From NCBI GenBank assembly GCA_028821605.1, contig JAPPFM010000050.1, positions 62,001 through 126,000 of the forward strand: a stretch of DNA of 64,000 bases, read 5' to 3'. The position numbers and the translations under genes were made by a program. The DNA is from Candidatus Poribacteria bacterium (lineage in GTDB: Bacteria > Poribacteria > WGA-4E > WGA-3G). How positions within the stretch are numbered: position 1 is the first letter of the stretch; each line of letters opens with the position of its first letter. The notes under the pieces are model-generated. The model made no database searches. It worked only from the letters and a program-made list of their open reading frames with translations, and was not told where the DNA came from. Positions 45,120-54,402 of this stretch are shown in pieces.

Positions 45120-46196
45120 TCAGAGCCACTTTCTGAACTTGAAGAAGACAAACATGCAGATGCCAATACCTAACATAATTAACAGAACAACAGGATATCC
45201 CCATTGTGTTTCAAGTTCAGGCATAAACTTGAAATTCATTCCATAAATACCGGCGATGAAAGTTAAGGGAATAAAGAACGTCGCGACGATAGTCAACACC
45301 TTCATCACTTCATTCATCCTATGGCTAACTGCCGAAGTATAGACATCAAACAGCCCTGAAACAGCTGATCGGATCATCTCTAACATTTGGATCACCTGAA
45401 TTAGATTGTCATGAACGTCGCGAAAGTACAGATGTGTGTTTTCATCAAGTAGGGGAATTTCCTCATGTAGAATCTCGTCAATAACGTCCCGCAGCGGGAG
45501 AATCGGTCTACGCAGAAGCAGAAGTTCCTTTCTTAAAACATTGATTTTTGTGAGAACTTCCGGCGTAGCGTTCGTGATAGCTTCTTCTTCCAGCGATTCA
45601 ACCCGCTCGCCAATCTTATCTAAGACTATGAAGTAATTGTCAACAATAACATCCATTAATGTATAGGCAAGGTAGTCGGACTGCCTTCGTCGAATCCTGC
45701 CTTGCGCATTTCGGAGTCTATCTTGGATAGATGTGAAGATTTCGCTATAGTTTTCTTGGAGGGACAAGACAAAATTAGGACCGATGATAAAGCTAATCTG
45801 TTTTCTGGAGACCGTTGCGGATGCGGTGTTATAGTCAAGACTTTTAAGAAGAATAAAGACGTAGTCTTCACGAATCTCTATCTTGGGAAGTTGGGTTGGA
45901 TTCATCAAATCCTCAAGCAAAAGAGGATCAACACCAAAACACGCCCCAATCTCTTCAATGATAGGTATCTCATGAATCCCCTCAATCTGAATCCATGTTA
46001 CAGTCTCAGTATCTATGAAAGGTACGCACGCTTCAATTGTTTGAACTTCCTCTTCCTGAAGGCGTATTTCATCGTAATCAATGATAGTAATCCGAACAGG
46101 TTCCGTTGGCTCTTCGCCAAGATAAACAAGGGTTCCGGGGGGCTGCCCCACCTTTTGATCATATTTTTTAAATAGGTTGAATAATGGAATTCTCAA
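45120..46196 (-). CDS. corA: magnesium/cobalt transporter CorA
   Basis: A 358-residue CorA-family channel. A large cytoplasmic funnel domain (1-~295) precedes two C-terminal helices, the first ending in the strictly conserved GMN (IYGMNFKFMPEL), the selectivity motif for hydrated Mg2+. The C-terminal helix ends in basic residues (FKFRKWL), as usual. The start is TTG 46196 with AAGGTG upstream and a strong promoter. It belongs to the group of ion-transport genes in this part of the window. Confidence 0.93.
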   Translation of the reverse strand: MRIPLFNLFKKYDQKVGQPPGTLVYLGEEPTEPVRITIIDYDEIRLQEEEVQTIEACVPFIDTETVTWIQIEGIHEIPIIEEIGACFGVDPLLLEDLMNPTQLPKIEIREDYVFILLKSLDYNTASATVSRKQISFIIGPNFVLSLQENYSEIFTSIQDRLRNAQGRIRRRQSDYLAYTLMDVIVDNYFIVLDKIGERVESLEEEAITNATPEVLTKINVLRKELLLLRRPILPLRDVIDEILHEEIPLLDENTHLYFRDVHDNLIQVIQMLEMIRSAVSGLFDVYTSAVSHRMNEVMKVLTIVATFFIPLTFIAGIYGMNFKFMPELETQWGYPVVLLIMLGIGICMFVFFKFRKWL

Positions 46197-46269
46197 CTCA
46201 GCACCTTTGAATAAGTTAAGTTAACATCGTGATCCAAGAAATGAAATCACCCAAGTAAACAACGGATAT

Positions 46270-46298
46270 ATATTATACAACAGAAACCGCTTTGTCAA
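46270..46298 (-). promoter_or_regulatory. strong sigma70-type promoter for corA
   Basis: Minus strand: consensus TTGACA (46298-46293), 17 bp, then TAATAT (46275-46270), overlapping a TATAAT at 46277-46272. Transcription would start near 46263. Confidence 0.6.
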
Positions 46299-46384
46299 AT
46301 TAAATTAGAGACGCTGCGACACACTTTCCAGCCATTAGCGGTATATAGAAGCCGCCCCCAGAGCTCCTAAAAAAGTGCCTTAAT

Positions 46385-46413
46385 TTGCTAAAAAAACACA
46401 TCTATGCTAATAT
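46385..46413 (+). promoter_or_regulatory. promoter for the oxidoreductase-MFS pair
   Basis: TTGCTA (46385-46390), 17 bp, TAATAT (46408-46413), divergent from corA. The leader is ~30 nt with a GAGGGG ribosome site before ATG 46450. Confidence 0.5.
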
Positions 46414-46449
46414 ACCACATCACACATTTTTACCAAAGAGGGGAAAATC

Positions 46450-47637
46450 ATGGCGGTTCAAATTGCAATTATCGGATGCGGTGGGATGGCAAACGGACAT
46501 CTCAACGCTTATCTCACAATACATCAAACAGAACCCGGAAAAGTGGAACTCGTCGCGATGTGCGACGAAGTCAAAGAACGCGCAGACGACTTCGCAAACC
46601 GAGTTAAAGATGTGACAGGTAAAAAGCCAGTGGTGTTCGATGATACCGACGTAATGCTCGCAACGGCGGACTTAGACGGGGCAGACATCTGCACCTCGCA
46701 CGCGCACCATCATATCAACGCGATAAAGTGCCTCAACAACGGTGTCAACGTCATGGTAGAAAAACCGATGGGCGTTACCGTCAAAGCGAGCCACGCGATT
46801 ATCGCTGCAGCGAAAGCCAATAACAAAATCGCTGCAACCGCCGAAAATATTCGTCGGATGCCGAGTCGACGGACAGCGGAATGGTTGATGAACGAAAAAC
46901 AGATGCTCGGAGATTTACGGATGTTTGCTGCACAACACGCCAGCTACCGCGCACCAGATCCGCAAAGCCAGTGGCATTGGCGACTCGACCTAACGCTCGG
47001 TGGCGGCGGTATGGTGATGGATTCCGGGGCGCACTATTGTGATACCATCCGCTACCTCTTTGGTGATCCAGGCACCGTGTACGGACGCGTCTGCCAATTT
47101 GAGGATTTGCAAGTTACCAAGGCAGGGGAACTCGTCAAGAACGAACAAGAGGATACTTGGGTAGCAACCATCAACTTCAAAAGCGGTGTTATCGGACTCT
47201 GGACTTGTACATGGGCAGCCGTTGGACACGGCTTCCATCATGTCGTTTACCACGGCAGCGAGGGCTGCCTGCTCGATGATGGCGACATCTTCCACGGTCC
47301 CTTCGATGGCGCGGAAGTCATCCTCAAAGATGGAACCCGCCATAGCATGGAAAGCCTTATTCAGGAATATATGGCAAGTCTCTCAGACGAAGAGGCAGCG
47401 CGGCTTTTCCCACACAACTTTACCGACGGTGTAGTGCTCGAATGCTACGATTTCGTAGACGCAATAGAGAACAACCGTCCACCGGAACTCGATGCTGAGG
47501 TTGGGCTACGTGCGAAATCCATTTGTGAAGCGATATATGAATCTAATGCATGTGGGCAAGCGGTAGATTACGAGGAGGTCGTAGCAGGAAATATTGAAGT
47601 TTACCAGAAACCGATCAACGAACGATGGGGTCTGTAA
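46450..47637 (+). CDS. Gfo/Idh/MocA family NAD(P)-dependent oxidoreductase
   Basis: A Rossmann domain at the N-terminus (IAIIGCGGMANGHL, residues 4-17) and the sugar-binding signature loop with EKPMG (about 107-111) are typical of the family. A C-terminal alpha/beta domain of ~270 residues follows, containing GGGMVMDSGAHYCDTIRYLFG, which includes a Asp-x3-His type catalytic pair. It should oxidise or reduce a sugar, inositol or related polyol. A MFS gene begins one base later, so the pair may be a uptake-and-use operon. Substrate unknown. Confidence 0.92.
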   Translation: MAVQIAIIGCGGMANGHLNAYLTIHQTEPGKVELVAMCDEVKERADDFANRVKDVTGKKPVVFDDTDVMLATADLDGADICTSHAHHHINAIKCLNNGVNVMVEKPMGVTVKASHAIIAAAKANNKIAATAENIRRMPSRRTAEWLMNEKQMLGDLRMFAAQHASYRAPDPQSQWHWRLDLTLGGGGMVMDSGAHYCDTIRYLFGDPGTVYGRVCQFEDLQVTKAGELVKNEQEDTWVATINFKSGVIGLWTCTWAAVGHGFHHVVYHGSEGCLLDDGDIFHGPFDGAEVILKDGTRHSMESLIQEYMASLSDEEAARLFPHNFTDGVVLECYDFVDAIENNRPPELDAEVGLRAKSICEAIYESNACGQAVDYEEVVAGNIEVYQKPINERWGL

Positions 47638-48924
47638 TTGTCTAAACAGGAACGCACCCCAACAAAGCCAGCGGAACAACAATGGGAGATCGGACAATCG
47701 GTAGGCTATCTTCAACTCATGCGACAGAATCCCAACTTCCGCTGGCTCTGGGGTGGACAGGTGGTCAGCCTGCTTGGAGATTGGTTTAACCTTATCGCTT
47801 CTGCGATATTGATTGCCGAGTTGACGGGTTCTGGTCTCGCGTTAGGCATTCTGTTTACAATCCGAATGCTGGCACCATTTGCCGTCGCGCCACTCGCCGG
47901 GATATGTGCCGACCGCTACAACCGAAAACATCTGTTAATCATCACCGATCTCGTGCGTGCCGTTGTCGTTCTCGGGTTTCTCTATGTCCGAGACGCGAGC
48001 GACATCTGGTTACTTTATGCCCTCACGGTGCTTCTGTTCGGCGTAAGCGGTTTCTTCAGTCCCGCCCGGAGCGCGATCCTCCCAGATATTACCTCCCCAC
48101 AAGAACTCGGCACGGCTAACACACTCGGTGCCGCGACGTGGTCGGTCATGCTCGCTGTCGGTGCCGCCATCGGTGGCTTAACAACGGGACTTTTTGGGAG
48201 TCAGACAGCCTTCGTTATTGACGGATTCACTTTTGCTATTTCAGGGGCACTCCTGCTTAAGATTAGACTGCCGCGAACATCGTCCGAAACGTCAGGAACG
48301 CCCGGACGTGCAAAGTTAACCGCGTTGCGCTATATGCTGCAGCATCCCGACATCCTCTTCATAGCACTGCACAAGGCAGCGATATCCCTTCTCATGTCTA
48401 CCGGCGTTCAGATCATACTGGTTGAAATCGCCAAAAATTATTTCGTTATCGGGGTCGGTGGCGCGCTCAGTTTAGGAGCGATGTACTGTATGAACGGCAT
48501 CGGCAGTGGCATCGGACCGATTTTTGCTCGGCGTTGGACCGGGGACCGAGACAAACCGCTCAGGATAAGCATTAGTTGGGGCTACGTGATCGCCTCAATC
48601 GGAATAGCGATTACCGCTACCCTTTTTAACTTTGGCGTTGTGCTTTTCGGTGGTCTTGTCAGGAGCATCGGCGGTGGAATTGCATGGGTATTTTCAACGC
48701 AATTGCTGCTCCAACGCGCCCCGAACGAGATTCGAGGGCGCATCTTCGGCACCGAGTTTGCCCTTTTCACACTCATGGGTGGTGCCAGCGCACTGATCAC
48801 TGGTGCGTTGTTAGATCGGTTTCAACTACAGGATATCTTATGGGGAATGGCAGCATTAAACGTTATTCCGGCACTGCTGTGGTGGCTGTGGCAGAGACAT
48901 CACAGTCGGGTAGAACAGAAATAG
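47638..48924 (+). CDS. MFS transporter (MFS_3 / enterobactin-exporter-like)
   Basis: Twelve helices are predicted over 428 residues. The loop between helices 2 and 3 has the MFS motif (GICADRYNRKHLLI), and FFSPARSAILPDI is characteristic of the MFS_3 branch. Start codon TTG at 47638 immediately follows the upstream TAA, so translation is probably coupled. Direction and substrate are not known; proteins of this branch are often exporters. Confidence 0.88.
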   Translation: MSKQERTPTKPAEQQWEIGQSVGYLQLMRQNPNFRWLWGGQVVSLLGDWFNLIASAILIAELTGSGLALGILFTIRMLAPFAVAPLAGICADRYNRKHLLIITDLVRAVVVLGFLYVRDASDIWLLYALTVLLFGVSGFFSPARSAILPDITSPQELGTANTLGAATWSVMLAVGAAIGGLTTGLFGSQTAFVIDGFTFAISGALLLKIRLPRTSSETSGTPGRAKLTALRYMLQHPDILFIALHKAAISLLMSTGVQIILVEIAKNYFVIGVGGALSLGAMYCMNGIGSGIGPIFARRWTGDRDKPLRISISWGYVIASIGIAITATLFNFGVVLFGGLVRSIGGGIAWVFSTQLLLQRAPNEIRGRIFGTEFALFTLMGGASALITGALLDRFQLQDILWGMAALNVIPALLWWLWQRHHSRVEQK

Positions 48925-48945
48925 ATAGCTATACCTAAAAGGAAT

Positions 48946-49061
48946 AGGGCTTACGCAAAATTCTTTCCTTTCTTTATAGAATCGGAAGATTGGGGTCCCA
49001 TCCTTCCATTCTTCCTGTCTTCCATCCTTTCCTCCAAATATTCGCTCTCTGCGTAAGTCCT
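48946..49061. repeat. 116-bp MITE-like element with TTCC-rich centre
   Basis: Inverted ends AGGGCTTACGCA (48946-48957) and TGCGTAAGTCCT (49050-49061) match at 11 of 12. The centre is TTCC-rich (48995-49030). The same end and a GGAAG-rich tract occur at 26910-27048. Confidence 0.55.
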
Positions 49062-49072
49062 CATTAAAAAAT

Positions 49073-49663
49073 CTATTCTTTCCACCTCTGAATAAGCTTC
49101 GTATCTATGCCGAACTGATCCAAGATTTTTGTGACAATGAAGTTGAGTAGATCGTCCACATTTTTTGGGTAGTGATAGAACCCCGGCATCGCTGGCAACA
49201 CACAAACCCCCATACGCGACAATTTGAGCATGTTTTCCAAATGAATTGAACTTAAGGGCGTTTCGCGCGGGACAAGCACGAGTTTGCGATTCTCCTTAAT
49301 ACATACATCCGCAGCACGTTGGATAAGGTTGCGAGACATACCCCCGGCAATGGAAGCAACGCTACCCATACTACAAGGTGCTACAATCATCCCCTCAGTT
49401 CGGAAAGAACCGCTGGCAATCGGCGCGGCGATGTCTGATTCGTGGTGGTAAACAACGCGCGGTGAAGAGATACCGATGAGTGACTCCAATTTGAAATCGT
49501 CGAGGTCAACTTCAATCTGAAGTTCCTCCGATAAGGCGCGCGCTCCAGATGAAGAAATCGTTAGATGGACCTCGATATCCTCGTGCTTTGTGAGCACCTC
49601 AAGCAGACGGACACCATATACCCCCGCACTCGCGCCGGTTATTCCTACAATCAATCGTTTCAA
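49073..49663 (-). CDS. ubiX: flavin prenyltransferase UbiX
   Basis: It attaches a dimethylallyl group to FMN to make prenylated FMN, the cofactor of UbiD-type decarboxylases. The 196 residues carry the family N-terminus (VGITGASAGVYGVRLLEVL) and the conserved APCSMGSVASIAGG and LVPRETPLSSIHLENMLKL segments, including the Arg-Glu-x-Pro motif. No ubiD partner is in the window. A promoter lies ~65 nt upstream. Confidence 0.93.
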   Translation of the reverse strand: MKRLIVGITGASAGVYGVRLLEVLTKHEDIEVHLTISSSGARALSEELQIEVDLDDFKLESLIGISSPRVVYHHESDIAAPIASGSFRTEGMIVAPCSMGSVASIAGGMSRNLIQRAADVCIKENRKLVLVPRETPLSSIHLENMLKLSRMGVCVLPAMPGFYHYPKNVDDLLNFIVTKILDQFGIDTKLIQRWKE

Positions 49664-49732
49664 TTTATTAAACTCTCCTTGAGAAAATCATGCTCAAACC
49701 GCAAACGGTGTATGCGCTTGCAAAGTATACCT

Positions 49733-49760
49733 ATTATATCCATTTCTGATAAAAGTTCAA
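49733..49760 (-). promoter_or_regulatory. promoter for ubiX
   Basis: Minus strand: TTGAAC (49760-49755), 16 bp, perfect TATAAT (49738-49733). The 49664-49971 gap otherwise holds the repeat at 49871. Confidence 0.5.
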
Positions 49761-49870
49761 GGACAAATCATCGTAACAGAACCATTCAGTAATAAAATAG
49801 GAGTAAGTGACAAAAGTTGATATAGGGCTGGATGTTCAGAAGGGCGGTGTGTTTGTGTGTTCGGGGTTTG

Positions 49871-49960
49871 TTGTCAGAATCGCGGATTTTCGCGGAGGAC
49901 ACGGATGACGCGGATTGGCACTCTGTAACATCAAGTGATCTGCTAAGCGGACGGTGTTTT
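49871..49960 (+). repeat. CGGAT-rich repeat, copy 1
   Basis: GTCAGAATCGCGGATTTTCGCGG-type sequence followed by ACACGGATGACGCGGATTGG and a further ~45 nt shared with copy 2 (51571-51657), including CTGCTAAGCGGACGGT. The similarity continues into the 3' ends of the two TPR genes, showing a segmental duplication. Confidence 0.75.
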
Positions 49961-49971
49961 CATTGCCATGC

Positions 49972-50769
49972 CTACGAGGGCGTTAGTAGTGCGGCGATGT
50001 CTTCCGGTAGTTTGACATTATGTTTCTGCTCAAAGTCGGCAACGTTTTCGTATTCCTTGCGAAACTGTTCAACGATGATATTTTCCTGCTTGTCTTTGGC
50101 AGTCGTAAGATCTCCTCTGGCTTTTTCCCATTTTTGCAAGCGGACAAACACCATACCGCGATTGTAGTATGCTTCAACCAAAGCTGGTTTAAGTTGTATT
50201 GCCGCGTTATAGTCTTCAATTGCTCGTTGATACTCGCCTTTTTGCGAATAAGCGTTACCCCGATTGTTATAGGGATGGACAAGGTTTGGTCTCAGTTCTA
50301 TTGCCTTGGTGTAGTCTTTGATGGCGCGATCAAACTCGTCTCTTTCGTGGTAGACAATACCGCGATTGTAATAGCCGTAAGCAAAGTTCGGATCTAGCGT
50401 TATGGCTGTGTTATAGTCTTCAATGGCGCGATCTGTCTCACCTTTGAGTTTATAAACTATCCCACGGTTATTATATGCCACTGGCAAACCGGGATCCAAT
50501 CTTATGGCTGTGTTACAATCTGTGATGGCGCGATCGTAATCACCTTTGATACGGTATGCGCTACCACGATTGCTGTATGCCTCGGCATAGTTTTCCTGGC
50601 GTCTAATCGCTGTGTTGAAGTCTTCAATGGCGCGATCAATTTCACCTATATTGCCATAAGCAACTCCACGGTAGTTATAGGGCCTGGCAAAACTGGGTCT
50701 TTCTATAATTAGTTTGGTAAAACGTTCGATAGCACTATCGTTAGGATCCTGTACAACTTCGGTCTTCAT
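49972..50769 (-). CDS. TPR repeat protein paired with FRG gene
   Basis: Six to seven 34-residue TPR units (about 15-240), each with the pattern AYxNRGxxYxxKGExDRAIEDYNxAI. The last ~50 residues form a distinct module (WEKARGDLTTAKD... VADFEQKHNVKLPEDIAALL) that is also found at the end of the fused FRG-TPR gene. TPRs mediate protein contacts. GGAGG lies 7 nt before the ATG, 34 nt after the FRG gene, so both are likely cotranscribed and act together. Confidence 0.88.
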   Translation of the reverse strand: MKTEVVQDPNDSAIERFTKLIIERPSFARPYNYRGVAYGNIGEIDRAIEDFNTAIRRQENYAEAYSNRGSAYRIKGDYDRAITDCNTAIRLDPGLPVAYNNRGIVYKLKGETDRAIEDYNTAITLDPNFAYGYYNRGIVYHERDEFDRAIKDYTKAIELRPNLVHPYNNRGNAYSQKGEYQRAIEDYNAAIQLKPALVEAYYNRGMVFVRLQKWEKARGDLTTAKDKQENIIVEQFRKEYENVADFEQKHNVKLPEDIAALLTPS

Positions 50770-50803
50770 GTTTATGCCTCCATTATGTTTGGCATTGAGC
50801 GTA

Positions 50804-51487
50804 TCAAGCCTTGAAAGTATCTTCGATCAGTTCCATTTCGGCTTGATAAATTTCTATAGCGGTTTTCTGATAGCTGCCCTGGTCTCTAATAAATCCATGG
50901 AGATCGTTGTAGACGTTTCGAGTTGAGATACCGTGCTGTTTTTGCAGGTAGTCTAATATCGGTTCTTTGAGCAATCCAGGAATATCAATTACATTGTATT
51001 GTTTTGGGTCAAGATAACCGTTAGGCGGTCGAACAAAGACACTTTTTTGCGCTATGATGCGATTTTGAGGATTTCGAGGTTCTTTGATCTGATATTTTTT
51101 GTTTATTTTTTCAGTTCTTTCTAATAGGATAATCCTGCCGGGTTTTCCAAGTGAATCAGCGCATTCAAAGAAAAGGGCTATGTGGTTGTCGGTTGTAAAG
51201 TCTATAAGGTTGGTATGGCCGCCGTAGTGTTGAAGTTCCGTCAAGATTTCAAAGTTGTCTTCTTCGTGGGTATAGCCTTTAGCCAATTCCAGCATCCGCG
51301 CTTGGATGGCTTCTATATCAAATTCCTCCGTCCCAATTTCTTTTTGGCACTCACGCCACAAGCTTGAGGAAACTTGCTCATAGTGTTCAGGTTCACCACG
51401 ATAGATGAAGTCGCCATCGGCAGTTGTTTCTGCGATCCTGCCGATTATCTCCAAAATCCTGTTGAGTTCGGTTCTTTGTGCGTTCAA
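50804..51487 (-). CDS. FRG domain protein
   Basis: A 227-residue protein with the FRG domain (named after its Phe-Arg-Gly motif; here DFIYRGEPEHYEQVSSSLWR), the LTELQHYGGHTNLIDFTTD segment and NRIIAQKSVFV. The domain is widespread near mobile and defence genes; its biochemical activity is not established as far as I know. The start is TTG 51487, with GGAGA 7 nt upstream. It and the TPR gene downstream correspond to the two halves of the fused gene at 51675-52922. Confidence 0.88.
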   Translation of the reverse strand: MNAQRTELNRILEIIGRIAETTADGDFIYRGEPEHYEQVSSSLWRECQKEIGTEEFDIEAIQARMLELAKGYTHEEDNFEILTELQHYGGHTNLIDFTTDNHIALFFECADSLGKPGRIILLERTEKINKKYQIKEPRNPQNRIIAQKSVFVRPPNGYLDPKQYNVIDIPGLLKEPILDYLQKQHGISTRNVYNDLHGFIRDQGSYQKTAIEIYQAEMELIEDTFKA

Positions 51488-51570
51488 ACACTGTTCTCCA
51501 CAATATAGATTCTCCCTGATGTTAAATCATACTATGTTCACGCTCGTTTGTCAATTTCAATTTTGCGGAA

Positions 51571-51657
51571 CTGTCTGAATCTCGGATTTTCTCGGATGAC
51601 ACGGATGACGCGGATAGGCACTCTGTAATATCAAGTTATCTGCTAAGCGGACGGTTT
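51571..51657 (+). repeat. CGGAT-rich repeat, copy 2
   Basis: Begins GTCTGAATCTCGGATTTTCTCGG and runs through ACACGGATGACGCGGATAGG to AAGCGGACGGT. It is near identical in order to copy 1 and lies between the two FRG/TPR modules. Confidence 0.75.
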
Positions 51658-51674
51658 TTCTTTTTCTGCTATGC

Positions 51675-52922
51675 CTACGAGGAAGTTAGCATTTCGGCGA
51701 TGTCTTCTGGTAGTTTAACGTTATGCCTCTGCTCAAAGTCTGCAACGCCTGCATAAGCGTTATGAAACAGGGCAATGATATCCACTCCCATGTTTCTGGC
51801 AATCGTCAAGTCCGATCTGGCTTTTTCCCACTCCTGTGCTTGCAGTAGTGCTATACTGCGATCGTTATAAAACAGAACATTATCCGATTTGATCTGTATA
51901 GCTTGGTCATGGTCTTCAATGGCGCGGTCAATCTCGCCTTTATTCCTGTAAGCAATACCACGATAGTTATACGCATCGGCAAAATCGGGATTCAGTTGTA
52001 TGCTTTAGTTATAATTTTCAATAGCGGAATCAAGTTCGCCTTTTTCGGCGTAAGCAAGGCCGCGACTGTAATAGGCTATGGAAACAATAGAGATGTCCGT
52101 TGAATCTAACTGTATAACTTCAGTGTAGTACGCAATCGCATCATTCGGATTGTCATTCTGGTGAGCTTCAATACCTCGCTGTAGATAGTCTTGAGGGTCG
52201 GGTTCAATGTACGGTTCATCGTGGGCATGTAGACGAGCAAACCCATCAAAATCAGGATAAATATTGGCTTCGGTGATACCTGATATTTTATCCAGAGATA
52301 TTAGAATATCTTGTTTGCTATTTTTATCAATGACACATTCAGCCTCGGCTTCAATTTGGGTGCCACTAAATACAAAGACAGACTGTTGGGCAATGATACG
52401 ATTATTTTGAAGTTTAGGTTGCCATTGATATAGCAAATATCTATCGTTTTCATCTGGCGTGAGAAAATAATCAATATCTTTTGTGATTAAATCGGGGTTA
52501 ACCGTTTTTAGTCGGACCATATCGTCATGCCGGACAGCATAGACTTTTCCATTTGCTCCGCCTCTTGGACCCTGCTGACAAGCAAACCAGAGAGCGACTA
52601 ACGCACTCCGTGAAAAATCTATCAAGCAGGTGGCTGCGCCGAAGTGCTGGAGTTCTGCGAGGAGTTCCAGATCAGAAAGTTGTTGGGCATCTCTTTGATC
52701 ATGTCCCAGGCTTCGTGCTTTTCCTATCAAATCTTTGTTGATTTTGAGTAATTTATTGGGATTATTTCTGTCAGTTTCTGACAGGCGGCGGTAAGCAGAT
52801 GCCTCTATTTTGTAACTTTCTGTTGAAACACCGCGGAACAGGTATTGTCCATCGCTAAATTGTGCCGCCCATTCTATAAACTCGTTTATGGTTTTAGCAG
52901 TGATGTTAGTTTTATCTTCCAA
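51675..52922 (-). pseudogene. FRG-TPR fusion gene interrupted by one in-frame TAA
   Basis: From TTG 52922 the frame encodes an FRG domain (residues ~1-240; QYLFRGVSTESYKIEASAYRR, LAELQHFGAATCLIDFSRS, NRIIAQQSVFVF) and then TPR units, ending at TAA 52007-52005 after ENYN. The same frame runs on without another stop to TAG 51677-51675, encoding 109 more residues: two TPR units and the VADFEQRHNVKLPEDIAEML module. Only one codon interrupts a 415-residue protein. Either it is a fresh nonsense mutation, or the stop is read through, or the 305-residue form is functional. Confidence 0.75.
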
Positions 52923-53040
52923 AGTGATTATTTATTCCTATTTGAGTTTGCTTTTCTTTAAATTTAGATAAAACGGGTCAGTAGATTCAGATCAATATCC
53001 CACTAAAACAGCGGTGCATCTTGAGTTTTCAAAAGGAGGG

Positions 53041-54249
53041 TTATTCAGAAAGTTGACAGGTGCCATTAACTTCAAAAATATAAGGAGGCACGTTCATAGC
53101 CCGTTTGTGTCGACGCCCTTTAAATTTGACTTCTGCTTGATTGGGATTCAAAAGTTTCAAATTAAATTGAAGTATCTCCTCAACTGTATTTGAGAGTTTC
53201 AGGTAAAGAATAGACATTAAACGGGCGCATTTCTCAAATTGGCTTGGTCTATTTCCGATAGATCGGTATAAGAGTGGAATAGGTGATGAAGAAACTTGAA
53301 ATCCATTCCCACCACGGACAAACATTTCCAATGAAGCTTCGTTGAACAAACCAGCGGGCCCTGTTCGGCTCTGGAAATCTGGTGGGAGTTCGCCTAATTT
53401 CTCATCAAGCAGGATACGCCTTGCACGCATTTCAGCCATCTTGTCCGGTGAAAGACTGCCAAATGTCATTTCGCCAAGAGGATTTCCATTTTGTCTGTGT
53501 CTTTCTTCGCTGAAAACGGCTTTCCAAACGATTTGAGAACCGGATGCGGTTTCTACAATTTCCTGTGGTTTTACCCACGCGGCATCTTCTCTGAGCGCAA
53601 GTGCAATATGAGTATCGCTTGCAAATGCATCATTGATATGTCTTCTTAATGTACGGAGAAAAGCAGTTTCTTCGGGGGATTCTGGAAGCAATTCAAGCGA
53701 AATTTCTGTTGAATCCCAACTTGCCTTTTGAACCGGAATGAAATACGACTTTCCATCTTCAGAAACTAACAAGACATATTCGGTTGTATCTTTCTCAACG
53801 ATTTTGGAAGTCATTCGATCCGTTGCAGCGGTTTTTGGGGTTGTGCCCGATAACTTCATTACTAAAGCTTCATAGACTTCTTCAATAGTTATTGAACGTA
53901 AATCAAGATATCCGACTGTGGGAGGAATTCCTGGAATCTCTGTATCGTCAAGACGGACAGGGAGAATGTACTCGCGGTTTTCCTGAAATGCCCTGGCTTG
54001 AGCAAGTTGGCGTTCATGGGTTGTCCACAACTTTTGTTCGTAGTATTTAGACAAGAACATGACACAATAGCGAGCTTGGTCTTTGTAAACCGATGACAAG
54101 TAGTCATACAGGTTTTTGCCCCACAGATTTGCTAACTCATTCTCATCGTAAAAGCACGAATAGCCGTTCATTTTAAGAAGATCTGCTAACTCTTTGGCAT
54201 ACTTTCTATCTTCTCCTGCAAATGATAATACCACATCGTATTCTTGCAT
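53041..54249 (-). CDS. TIR domain protein with unknown C-terminal domain
   Basis: Residues 1-135 are a TIR domain of the bacterial LSFAGEDR group (YDVVLSFAGEDRKYAKELA; FYDENELANLWGK; LWTTHERQLAQARAF). Glu79 in THERQ sits at the NADase catalytic position of TIR proteins. The remaining ~260 residues form an unrecognised alpha/beta region with a RARRILLDEKLGELPPDF segment. Bacterial TIR proteins often deplete NAD+ or make signal nucleotides upon phage infection; this role is inferred. GAGGT precedes the ATG. Confidence 0.88.
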   Translation of the reverse strand: MQEYDVVLSFAGEDRKYAKELADLLKMNGYSCFYDENELANLWGKNLYDYLSSVYKDQARYCVMFLSKYYEQKLWTTHERQLAQARAFQENREYILPVRLDDTEIPGIPPTVGYLDLRSITIEEVYEALVMKLSGTTPKTAATDRMTSKIVEKDTTEYVLLVSEDGKSYFIPVQKASWDSTEISLELLPESPEETAFLRTLRRHINDAFASDTHIALALREDAAWVKPQEIVETASGSQIVWKAVFSEERHRQNGNPLGEMTFGSLSPDKMAEMRARRILLDEKLGELPPDFQSRTGPAGLFNEASLEMFVRGGNGFQVSSSPIPLLYRSIGNRPSQFEKCARLMSILYLKLSNTVEEILQFNLKLLNPNQAEVKFKGRRHKRAMNVPPYIFEVNGTCQLSE

Positions 54250-54402
54250 TTTTGGTACCTCTTAAAGCCTTAGCAAGTTGAGTCTTCCATGCAATCAGCG
54301 ACTTAGACACTCTATTCTGTTTATCCTTCTACAGTGTCACTCCTCCGTATTAAATCATATTATGTGATCGTTTGTCAATCTCAATTTTTCAGGATAGAAA
54401 CG

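Noticed and set aside
48951-49205. 84-codon minus-strand frame past ubiX
   Set aside because: Out of frame with ubiX, overlapping its 3' end, and made of repeat DNA.
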